Of a stretch of DNA of 6,491 nt, positions 1 through 5,752 are shown piece by piece. Source of the DNA: Pseudomonadota bacterium (GTDB lineage: Bacteria; Pseudomonadota; Gammaproteobacteria; Steroidobacterales; Steroidobacteraceae); NCBI GenBank assembly GCA_021792815.1, contig JAJYTX010000169.1:1-6491 (forward strand), given 5' to 3'. The notes under the pieces are model-generated. The model was not told where the DNA came from. It worked only from the letters and a program-made list of their open reading frames with translations, and did no database searches. The position numbers and the translations under genes are program-made. Position 1 is the first letter of the stretch, and each line of letters begins with the position of its first letter.

Positions 1-135
1 CTGGGCGGGGCCATCAGCGAGCGTTACGCGGATTTCCAGCCCCTGCTGCGCTCCGAGGCCGAGATCCGTCCGGCGCAGTTCGCCGGTCAGGCGGGCGTGA
101 TCGGCGCGGCGCTGGCTGCCGCCGAACTGGGTTGA
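1..135 (+). CDS. ROK-family sugar kinase, C-terminal fragment
   Basis: Frame 1 is open from the window edge to a TGA at 133-135 and encodes the last 44 residues of a protein whose start lies outside. The tail resembles the end of ROK-family kinases (glucokinase, N-acetylglucosamine kinase, fructokinase types): a GG..I segment at the start, a stretch ending in an I-R-P-A turn, and then the typical closing A-G-V-I-G-A-A-L helix. ROK kinases phosphorylate hexoses or amino sugars in the cytoplasm with ATP. The catalytic Asp and zinc-binding Cys residues of the family would lie upstream and cannot be seen, so the sugar cannot be named. It ends 23 nt before the aminotransferase ATG and is probably the upstream gene of the same operon. 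A ROK transcriptional repressor would have a similar C-terminus and is not excluded. Confidence 0.72.
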   Translation: MGGAISERYADFQPLLRSEAEIRPAQFAGQAGVIGAALAAAELG

Positions 136-158
136 GCGGCCGCCGCGGGTTACACCTG

Positions 159-1334
159 ATGAGCATTGCGCGCGGCAAACTGCCCGATGTCGGCACGACG
201 ATCTTCACCACCGTGTCGCGCCGCGCCCGCGCGCTCGGCGCGCTGAATCTCGGCCAGGGATTTCCCGACTACCCGATCGATCCGCGGCTCGCGGAACTGG
301 TGGCGCAGGCGATGCGCGAGGGCCACAACCAGTACGCGCCCATGGAAGGGCTGATGGCGCTTCGCGAGGCCATCGCGCGCAAGCTCGCCTCGAGCCATGG
401 GCTCGAGTTCGATCCTCACTCCGAGATCACGGTGACGCTGGGGGCGACCGAAGCGATCTACTCGGGCATCCAGGCGCTGGCGGGGCCCGGCGACGAAGTC
501 ATCGCGTTCGATCCGGCGTATGACTCGTACGAGCCTGCGGTGCGCCTCGCCGGCGCGCGCTGCGTGCGTCTGCCGCTCACGCTGCCTGATTTCCGCTATG
601 ACTGGGAGCGTGTGCGCGCGGCCATCAACGGCCGCACGCGTCTGATCCTGTTCAACTCGCCGCACAATCCGGCCTGCACCGCCGCCACGGCCGGGGACCT
701 GGATGAACTCGCCGCGGCAATCCGGGGCCGGGAGATCGTCGTCCTGTCCGATGAGGTCTACGAGCACATGGTGTTCGACGGTCGCGCCCATGCGTCCGTC
801 CTGGCCCACCCGGAGCTGCGCGAGCGCAGCCTCGCGGTGTTCTCCTTCGGCAAGACGTTGCACGCTACGGGACTGCGGGTCGGCTATGGCGTCGCCCGGG
901 CGGCTCTCACCGGCGAGCTGCGCAAGGTCCACCAGTTCAACACGTTCAGCATCGCCCATCCGCTGCAGTGGGCGATCGCGGCGTACCTTGCCGAACGACG
1001 CGACGTCGGTCGGGACTTGCCGGGCTTTTTCCAGGCCAAGCGCGACCGGCTGCGTGCGGCGCTCGCCGGCTGCGGCTTTTCGCTGCCGCCGGCCGAGGGC
1101 ACCTTCTTCCAGCTGCTCGATTTCCGCGAGCTATGTCTGCCCGGGGACATCGCGTTCGCCGAGCGCACCCTGACCGAGGCCCGGGTAGCGACCCTCCCGC
1201 TCTCGCCATTCTACGCCGCGCCACCGGAGCTGTCGGTGGTGCGCCTGTGCATCGCCAAGCGCGACGAGACGCTCGATCAGGCGGCGGATCGGCTCGCCGG
1301 ACTCGCCGCGCGGCTCGGCCGGGCAGGGGCCTGA
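159..1334 (+). CDS. ybdL: PLP-dependent methionine/glutamine aminotransferase (YbdL-like)
   Basis: This is a 391-residue class I/II aminotransferase very like E. coli YbdL (386 aa) and glutamine transaminase K/kynurenine aminotransferases. Visible fold-type I landmarks are the N-terminal LGQGFPD (31-37), QYAP with Tyr60, the phosphate-binding GATEA loop (95-99), the Y-D-S-Y pair (121-124), SPHNP with Asn170, SDEVY with Asp198 and Tyr201 that hold the pyridine ring, the Schiff-base Lys232 in SFGKTLHATG, and VRLCIAK with Arg362 for the substrate carboxylate. YbdL enzymes transaminate methionine and aromatic amino acids or histidine with 2-oxo acids. In reverse, with glutamine as donor, they make methionine from 2-oxo-4-methylthiobutanoate. 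The ATG at 159 is chosen because homologues begin just before the K-L-P-x-x-G-T-T-I-F motif. A TTG at 132 would add nine residues and overlap the upstream stop. No clear Shine-Dalgarno is seen. The omega-amidase 12 nt downstream supports a glutamine transaminase role. The exact amino acid preference is inferred. Confidence 0.93.
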   Translation: MSIARGKLPDVGTTIFTTVSRRARALGALNLGQGFPDYPIDPRLAELVAQAMREGHNQYAPMEGLMALREAIARKLASSHGLEFDPHSEITVTLGATEAIYSGIQALAGPGDEVIAFDPAYDSYEPAVRLAGARCVRLPLTLPDFRYDWERVRAAINGRTRLILFNSPHNPACTAATAGDLDELAAAIRGREIVVLSDEVYEHMVFDGRAHASVLAHPELRERSLAVFSFGKTLHATGLRVGYGVARAALTGELRKVHQFNTFSIAHPLQWAIAAYLAERRDVGRDLPGFFQAKRDRLRAALAGCGFSLPPAEGTFFQLLDFRELCLPGDIAFAERTLTEARVATLPLSPFYAAPPELSVVRLCIAKRDETLDQAADRLAGLAARLGRAGA

Positions 1335-1346
1335 GGCGCGGACCTC

Positions 1347-2126
1347 GTGAGCGTACGGGTCACACTCGTGCAGCAGCCGATACTCTGGCAGGACCCGGAA
1401 GCCAACCGGGTGCGCCTGCAGGGGCTGCTCGCGCCGCTGGAGGGCCGTACGGACCTGGTGGTCCTGCCGGAAACCTTCACCACCGGGTTCAGCATGCAGC
1501 CCGAGCGCCTCGCCGAGCCGCCCGACGGCCCGACGGCGCTGTGGCTGCGGCAGATCGCGCAGCGGCTGGGTGCCGTGGTGACCGGCAGTGTGATGACGGT
1601 GGACGACGGGCGCTACTTCAACCGCCTGCTGTGGGCCGAGCCTGGCGGCGTCGTGCGTCATTACGACAAGCGGCACCTGTTCCGCATGGGCGGGGAGCAC
1701 GAGCATTTCAGCCCGGGACGGCAGGCGTGGTGCACCGAGTGGCGCGGCATGCGCTTCTGTCCGCTCGTGTGCTACGACCTGCGCTTCCCCGTGTTCAGCC
1801 GCCGCAGGCCGGGACTGGAGTATGACGCGCTGGTGTATGTCGCCAACTGGCCGGCGGTCCGAGCCTACGCCTGGCGCCAGCTGCTGGTCGCGCGGGCGAT
1901 CGAGAATCAGGCGTACGTCATCGGTGTGAACCGCATCGGAGCAGACGGCGAAGGCCGCGAACACGCCGGGGACAGCCGCGTCTGCGACTTCCTCGGACAG
2001 CCGCTCGCCGGCCTCGGCGCCGCGGCGGCCCTGAGCAGTGTGAGCCTCGACGCGTCCTCGCTGGGGGCATTTCGCGAGCGCTTTCCCGCGCACCTCGATG
2101 CCGATCGATTCAGCCTCGAGTCCTAG
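1347..2126 (+). CDS. yafV: Omega-amidase, 2-oxoglutaramate amidase (YafV/Nit2-like)
   Basis: This 259-residue nitrilase-superfamily hydrolase has nearly the same length as E. coli YafV (256 aa). The Glu-Lys-Cys catalytic triad is complete: Glu42 in LPETFTTGFS, Lys108 in YDKRHLF, and the nucleophile Cys142 in VCYDLRFP. The GEHEHFSPG segment (116-124) is typical of the YafV branch and supplies the additional active-site glutamate, and the NWP motif (167-169) and RAIENQAYVIGVNR (183-196) are standard for the alpha-beta-beta-alpha core. Omega-amidases hydrolyse the terminal amide of 2-oxoglutaramate (and 2-oxosuccinamate) to 2-oxoglutarate (or oxaloacetate) plus ammonia in the cytoplasm. The GTG at 1347 is the only reasonable start, since the homologous N-terminus (V-T-L-V-Q) follows at once. 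A weak GAGG at 1333-1336 overlaps the upstream stop. The 12-nt gap implies co-transcription with the aminotransferase, whose by-product is this enzyme's substrate. A generic carbon-nitrogen hydrolase role is the less likely alternative. Confidence 0.93.
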   Translation: MSVRVTLVQQPILWQDPEANRVRLQGLLAPLEGRTDLVVLPETFTTGFSMQPERLAEPPDGPTALWLRQIAQRLGAVVTGSVMTVDDGRYFNRLLWAEPGGVVRHYDKRHLFRMGGEHEHFSPGRQAWCTEWRGMRFCPLVCYDLRFPVFSRRRPGLEYDALVYVANWPAVRAYAWRQLLVARAIENQAYVIGVNRIGADGEGREHAGDSRVCDFLGQPLAGLGAAAALSSVSLDASSLGAFRERFPAHLDADRFSLES

Positions 2127-2151
2127 CCGGGCGGGGCCGGCCGGGCCCGGC
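2126..2151. terminator. GC-rich inverted repeat in the convergent gap, possible bidirectional terminator
   Basis: A 7-bp perfect stem (2126-2132 with 2145-2151) encloses a 12-nt GC loop in the 30-nt space between two convergent stop codons. The position is where a shared terminator would be expected. There is no T-run on either strand, so it is not a canonical intrinsic terminator, and in DNA this GC-rich a 7-bp stem can arise by chance. Confidence 0.3.
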
Positions 2152-2156
2152 GTGCT

Positions 2157-2357
2157 TCAGCGCCGGAAGATCCACGCCAGGATGGACACCACCAGGCTGA
2201 CGATCAGCATGGTGGTGATCGGAAAGAAGAACTGAAAGCCCGGCCGGTCGATGACGATATCGCCCGGCAGCTTGAACAGCGGCAGGCGTCGGACCCAGGG
2301 CCAGCCGAGGCCGATCAGAATCAGCGCGGCGCCGAGGACGATGAGGATGCGGCTCAT
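2157..2357 (-). CDS. DUF2905 family small inner-membrane protein
   Basis: This 66-residue protein has the complete DUF2905 pattern. A first hydrophobic helix (about 4-21) is followed by a basic W-V-R-R turn. A conserved hydrophilic connector with LPGDIVIDRPGFQFFFPITT (30-49) comes next, and then a second membrane helix (about 46-63) ending in basic residues. The family is widespread in bacteria and has no established biochemical function, so none is assigned. The ATG at 2355-2357 begins directly at the first helix, and no clear Shine-Dalgarno precedes it. It lies 75 nt downstream of aceK on the same strand and may be the distal gene of the icd-aceK transcript, but the spacing also leaves room for its own promoter. 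It converges on the omega-amidase gene. Confidence 0.9.
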   Translation of the reverse strand: MSRILIVLGAALILIGLGWPWVRRLPLFKLPGDIVIDRPGFQFFFPITTMLIVSLVVSILAWIFRR

Positions 2358-2373
2358 GGCGGGCAGTCTAGCC

Positions 2374-2431
2374 GCTGCCGCGCGCCGATCAATCCCCGCC
2401 CCCCCGGCGGCCGCGCGGTGCGCGCCGCAGC
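2374..2431. repeat. Imperfect inverted repeat between aceK and the DUF2905 gene
   Basis: Two 12-nt arms (2374-2385 and 2420-2431) are complementary at 11 of 12 positions, separated by 34 nt that include a run of Cs at 2394-2405. The second arm ends two bases before the aceK stop codon. In an aceK transcript this could fold and act as a 3' stabiliser or partial terminator ahead of the DUF2905 gene. There is no T-run, and the region is very GC-rich, so chance pairing is possible. Confidence 0.25.
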
Positions 2432-2432
2432 G

Positions 2433-4205
2433 TTACGCGCTGCTTGCGACCCGCACGCGGTAGGCGTGGTAGGGCAGCACTTCCAGCACTTCGCCGTCCG
2501 TGAGGCGCTGCTGCACCTGACGCCAGTAGGCGGCCGTGAAGATCTCGCCGTGCACGCGCATCAGCGCGGCGCGTTGCGCGGCGTCGAAGCCGAGGAAGCT
2601 GCCGAAGGTCTCCGGGAAGACATCCTGCTCGCCCACGTAGAACCACGCCTCGGCGCGCATTTCGTCCTCGGGGTTGGTCGGCACCGGCAGGTCGCGGAAG
2701 TGACAGTCCGTCACCCGGCACAGCTCGTCGTAGTCGTAGAAGATCACCCGTCCGTGGCGCGTGACGCCGAAGTTCTTCGGCAACAGATCGCCTGGAAAGA
2801 TATTGGTGTTGGCGAGATCGCGGATGCACTGGCCGTAGTCGATCGCGGCCTGTTCGGCGGCCGCCGGCGCGGCCGAGCGCAGATACAGGTTGAGCGGAAT
2901 CATGCGCCGCTCCATGTACAGGTGGTCGAAGTCGAGGTATTCGCCATCCTGGCGTACGGTGAGGGCCGTTTCCTGCAGCAGCTCCTCGAGCAGCTCGGGC
3001 GCGAACAGCCGCGTGGGCAGGCGCAGCCGGCGGAACTCCTGGGCATCGGCCAGGCGGCCGGCGCGGTCGTGCCGGTACACGAGCTGGTATTTCTCGAGCA
3101 CCTCGGCGCGCGCGACGCTCTTCGGATAGGGGAATCGGTCACGGATCACCTTGAAGACCACCTCGAGCGAGGGCAGGGTGAAACACACCATGACCAGACC
3201 CTTGTCGCCGGCGGCGTGCACGAAATGATCCTCGGTGCTCTCGAGGTGGCGCATGATCTCGCGGTAACGCTCGGTCTTGCCCTGCTTGGCGCGCCCGAGC
3301 ATGGTGAACAGCTCGCTGACGGGCTTGCGCGGCAGCAGGGATTTCAGGAACGCGACGGCCTCGTCGACCCGGTCGAGATCCACGTGGAAATACGAGCGCG
3401 AGACGCTGAAAACGATGCTGACGTCGCCTTCGGCCATCATTACCGCGTCGACCATCATGCCGCTGCCGGAGTTCCTCAGCGCCATGACCAGCGGCACGCA
3501 CAGCCCGGCGCCCATGATCCGGCCGACGATGTAGGCGCGGGACATCTGGTAGAAGACGGGGCGGATCACCTCGATGCGGTGCACGCCCGCATCGCGGCCG
3601 AGGCTCTCGAGGTGGCGCTGCACCTCGGTGCTGACGTGACGGATGCTCGCATCGAGATCCCTCCAGGGCGTGCGAAAACGCACGTCGCCCAGCAGATCCT
3701 CGATGAGCAGAGGCAGGGATCCGTGGTTGACGTACGTGTTGGTGACCACGGCCGAGGTGGCGTTCGCGAGCGGGTCGAGATCGGTGGCGACGAACTCGAT
3801 GTCCGGCGCGACGCCTATGGTGCCGAACAGCCGGCGGCTCACCGAGCTGAAGTAGGTCTTGGGAAACTCGGCGTCAGGCAGCCGGGCCACCCGGGTGACG
3901 AAGGCGGCGCGGATCTGCTGCCACAGGCCCCGATCCAACGCCCGCCCGCCGAGCAGCGCGCGGACTTCCTCGACGGTGTGATCGACGAACAGATCGTACA
4001 GCTCTATACGCTCGACGATGTCACGCTGGCTGCCCTTCCAGTCGCGGTTGTCGAAGCGCAGCGGCGCGCGACGGGTGATCGCGCGGAACTCGGCGTTGTA
4101 TCGATCGAACGCCTCGGCAATGCGGCGGGCGCAGTCCTGCGCCGCCGCATGCCCGGGCCCCCCGTCGGGCGCGAGACTGTCGTCAGAGATTTCTGATGAG
4201 CGCAT
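2433..4205 (-). CDS. aceK: Isocitrate dehydrogenase kinase/phosphatase AceK
   Basis: AceK is a bifunctional cytoplasmic enzyme. It inactivates Icd by phosphorylating its active-site serine and reactivates it by removing the phosphate, so directing isocitrate to the glyoxylate bypass during growth on acetate or fatty acids. The 590 residues compare with 578 in E. coli. The N-terminal half (about 1-330) is the AceK regulatory domain, and the C-terminal half (about 331-590) is the atypical kinase fold. The nucleotide-binding A-A-G-D-K-G-L loop (331-337), Lys352 in VFKVIRDRF, Asp387 in ADAQEF, Asp473 and Asn478 in [16 protein letters not shown], and Asp491 and Asp493 in FYDYDE match the known E. 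coli residues K336, D371, D457, N462, D475 and D477 at a constant offset of 16. The ATG at 4203-4205 lies inside the icd 3' end, giving a 23-nt overlap in another frame. It has only a poor Shine-Dalgarno and no other plausible start nearby, which points to coupled translation. In E. coli aceK follows aceBA instead. Confidence 0.97.
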   Translation of the reverse strand: MRSSEISDDSLAPDGGPGHAAAQDCARRIAEAFDRYNAEFRAITRRAPLRFDNRDWKGSQRDIVERIELYDLFVDHTVEEVRALLGGRALDRGLWQQIRAAFVTRVARLPDAEFPKTYFSSVSRRLFGTIGVAPDIEFVATDLDPLANATSAVVTNTYVNHGSLPLLIEDLLGDVRFRTPWRDLDASIRHVSTEVQRHLESLGRDAGVHRIEVIRPVFYQMSRAYIVGRIMGAGLCVPLVMALRNSGSGMMVDAVMMAEGDVSIVFSVSRSYFHVDLDRVDEAVAFLKSLLPRKPVSELFTMLGRAKQGKTERYREIMRHLESTEDHFVHAAGDKGLVMVCFTLPSLEVVFKVIRDRFPYPKSVARAEVLEKYQLVYRHDRAGRLADAQEFRRLRLPTRLFAPELLEELLQETALTVRQDGEYLDFDHLYMERRMIPLNLYLRSAAPAAAEQAAIDYGQCIRDLANTNIFPGDLLPKNFGVTRHGRVIFYDYDELCRVTDCHFRDLPVPTNPEDEMRAEAWFYVGEQDVFPETFGSFLGFDAAQRAALMRVHGEIFTAAYWRQVQQRLTDGEVLEVLPYHAYRVRVASSA

Positions 4206-5490
4206 CGCCGAAGGCGGAAGTCTTCACCTCGGTCGCCCCTTCCATCAGGCGGGCGAAGTCGTAGGTCACGATCTTCTGGCCGATGGTGCGATCCATGGCG
4301 CCGATGATGGCGTCGGCCGCCTCGGTCCATCCCATGTAGCGCAGCATCATTTCGCCGGACAGCAGCACCGATCCCGGGTTGACCTTGTCGAGATTGGCGT
4401 ACTTGGGCGCGGTGCCGTGGGTCGCCTCGAACACCGCGTGTCCGGTCAGGTAGTTGATGTTGCCGCCCGGGGCGATGCCGATGCCACCGACCTGCGCGGC
4501 GAGCGCATCGGAGAGGTAGTCGCCGTTGAGGTTGCACGTGGCGATGACCTCGAACTCGTCGGGGCGGGTGAGCACCTGCTGCAGGGTGATGTCGGCGATC
4601 GCATCCTTGACGATGATCCGGCCGGCGCGCCTGGCCGCATCCATCTCGCTGTTGGCCGCCTGTTCGCCCTTGGCCGCCTTGGTGCGCTCCCACTGCTCCC
4701 AGGTATAGGTCTGCGCGGCGAATTCACGCTCTGCGAGCTGGTAGCCCCAGTTGCGGAATGCGCCCTCGGTGAACTTCTGGATGTTGCCCTTGTGGACGAT
4801 GGTGACGCTGCGCCGTCCGTTGGCAATCGCGTACTCGATCGCCGAACGCATCAGGCGCTCCGAGCCGTCCCTGGAGACCGGCTTGATGCCGATGCCGGAG
4901 CTCTCCGGGAAGCGGATCTTGCCGTACGCCTTGGGGAAGTGCTGCTTGAACAGCGCGAGGAACTCGCGGACCTCGGCCGTTCCGGACTCGAACTCGATGC
5001 CGGCGTAGATGTCCTCGGTGTTTTCCCGGAAAATCACCATGTCCACCTTCTCGGGATGCTTGACCGGGGAGGGCACGCCCTTGAACCAGCGCACCGGGCG
5101 CAGGCAGACGTACAGGTCGAGCATCTGACGCAGCGCGACGTTCAGCGAGCGGATGCCGCCGCCGACCGGGGTGGTCAGAGGACCCTTGATGGACACCAGG
5201 TAGTCGCGGCAGGCCGCAACCGTTTCGTCCGGCAGCCAGCTGTTGCATTGCTGGTAAGCCTTTTCGCCGGCATACACCTCGAGCCAGTGGATCCTGCGCC
5301 GCCCGCCGTAAACTTTCGCGACCGCCGCGTCCATCACGCGCACGCTGGCGCGCCAGATGTCCGGGCCCGTGCCGTCGCCCTCGATGAACGGGATGATCGG
5401 ATTGTCCGGGACGACGAGCCGGCCGTCTCGGATGGTGATCTTCGCTCCAGAGGCGGGCGGGACGGCCTGCGGGGCAGTGGCGCTGGACAT
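4183..5490 (-). CDS. icd: NADP-dependent isocitrate dehydrogenase
   Basis: This 435-residue TCA-cycle enzyme converts isocitrate to 2-oxoglutarate and CO2 with NADP+ and a divalent metal, and acts as a dimer in the cytoplasm. It matches E. coli Icd (416 aa). The isocitrate site is intact: Ser115, Asn117 and Arg121 in [11 protein letters not shown], with Arg131, Arg155, Tyr162 and Lys234. Ser115 corresponds to E. coli Ser113, the AceK phosphorylation site. NADP specificity is indicated by HGTAPKY with Lys363-Tyr364, Tyr410 and Arg414. The metal-site region DAIAD (296-300) and [14 protein letters not shown] (320-333) are conserved. The residue offset to E. coli grows from 4 to 19 between Lys234 and Lys363, placing about 15 extra residues around 262-292. 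The ATG at 5490 is chosen over a GTG at 5517 because a strong TAAGGAG lies 6 nt before it. It is probably the first gene of the icd-aceK unit. Confidence 0.97.
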   Translation of the reverse strand: MSSATAPQAVPPASGAKITIRDGRLVVPDNPIIPFIEGDGTGPDIWRASVRVMDAAVAKVYGGRRRIHWLEVYAGEKAYQQCNSWLPDETVAACRDYLVSIKGPLTTPVGGGIRSLNVALRQMLDLYVCLRPVRWFKGVPSPVKHPEKVDMVIFRENTEDIYAGIEFESGTAEVREFLALFKQHFPKAYGKIRFPESSGIGIKPVSRDGSERLMRSAIEYAIANGRRSVTIVHKGNIQKFTEGAFRNWGYQLAEREFAAQTYTWEQWERTKAAKGEQAANSEMDAARRAGRIIVKDAIADITLQQVLTRPDEFEVIATCNLNGDYLSDALAAQVGGIGIAPGGNINYLTGHAVFEATHGTAPKYANLDKVNPGSVLLSGEMMLRYMGWTEAADAIIGAMDRTIGQKIVTYDFARLMEGATEVKTSAFGDALIRNL

Positions 5491-5496
5491 TGCGGA

Positions 5497-5503
5497 CTCC
5501 TTA
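5497..5503 (-). promoter_or_regulatory. Ribosome binding site of icd
   Basis: On the minus strand this reads TAAGGAG, a near-perfect Shine-Dalgarno sequence placed 6 nt before the ATG at 5490. It is the strongest such site in the window and decides the icd start: a GTG at 5517 in the same frame would put the site inside the coding sequence. Confidence 0.85.
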
Positions 5504-5534
5504 GGGACTGGGGACACTCGCGGCTGCGGCGCGA

Positions 5535-5549
5535 ACCGAGCGGCTCGGT
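5535..5549. promoter_or_regulatory. Perfect 15-nt inverted repeat upstream of icd, possible operator or leader hairpin
   Basis: Two 7-nt arms, ACCGAGC and GCTCGGT, flank a single central G in perfect dyad symmetry. The repeat begins one base after a -10-like element on the icd strand, so it would cover the expected transcription start and the first bases of the leader. That is a typical operator position. The single-base centre makes a stable RNA hairpin less likely than protein binding. No regulator can be named from the sequence. Confidence 0.35.
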
Positions 5550-5550
5550 A

Positions 5551-5556
5551 ATCCTA
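5551..5556 (-). promoter_or_regulatory. Candidate -10 element for icd
   Basis: The minus strand reads TAGGAT, 4 of 6 matches to the sigma-70 -10 consensus, about 60 nt before the icd start codon. No good -35 hexamer is found 16-18 nt upstream (about GGCTGG), so an activator or another sigma factor would be needed if this is a true promoter. Confidence 0.25.
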
Positions 5557-5659
5557 GCATGCGTCTGCGCCGGCCAGCCCGTGGAAAGCTGCGCTGGATC
5601 AGTCACGCGTGGCGAATCCGTTGAGCGCTGGAAATGGCGCGGGCAAACGCCGCTCCGGC

Positions 5660-5697
5660 GGTCGGCGCCGGCCATGCAGGGCGGCCTTGCGCCGATC
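5660..5697. repeat. Imperfect hairpin in the icd-permease divergent intergenic region
   Basis: TCGGCGC (5662-5668) pairs perfectly with GCGCCGA (5689-5695), and the stem extends outward by a G-T wobble and one G-C pair. After a one-versus-two-base bulge, GGCC (5670-5673) pairs with GGCC (5683-5686) around a 9-nt loop. It lies 55 nt before the permease ATG. No T-run follows, so it is not an obvious intrinsic terminator. It could be a regulatory site or leader structure for the permease. The remainder of the intergenic stretch (5557-5659 and 5698-5752) shows no gene and no clear promoter. Weak -10-like sequences occur near 5703-5708 and 5722-5727 without good -35 partners. Confidence 0.3.
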
Positions 5698-5752
5698 TGA
5701 ACTATGAGACACTGGAGCGCATAGGTATTTTCCGCATGGGGTTGCCCAAATC

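Noticed and set aside
132..158. A TTG start that would extend the aminotransferase by nine residues.
   Set aside because: It overlaps the upstream stop codon, adds residues not expected from homologues, and the ATG at 159 fits the family N-terminus.
1131..2093. A 320-codon minus-strand frame opposite the omega-amidase gene.
   Set aside because: It is a composition-driven shadow. The + strand has the intact nitrilase triad.
2394..2405. A homopolymer-like run of Cs between aceK and the DUF2905 gene, considered as a phase-variable tract.
   Set aside because: It is interrupted, lies outside coding sequence, and is not placed between promoter elements, so there is no support for slippage control.
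2418..4196. A 592-codon open frame on the + strand running opposite nearly the whole of aceK.
   Set aside because: It mirrors aceK in a GC-rich region where antisense stop codons are rare. Its translation is rich in H, V, E, D and R with no recognisable domain, while the minus strand encodes an unmistakable AceK.
5491..5517. A GTG start that would extend Icd by nine residues.
   Set aside because: The strong TAAGGAG Shine-Dalgarno lies inside this extension at an ideal distance from the ATG at 5490.
4018..5700. A 560-codon open frame on the + strand opposite icd.
   Set aside because: It is an antisense shadow of icd with no family features, and it spans the icd promoter region.
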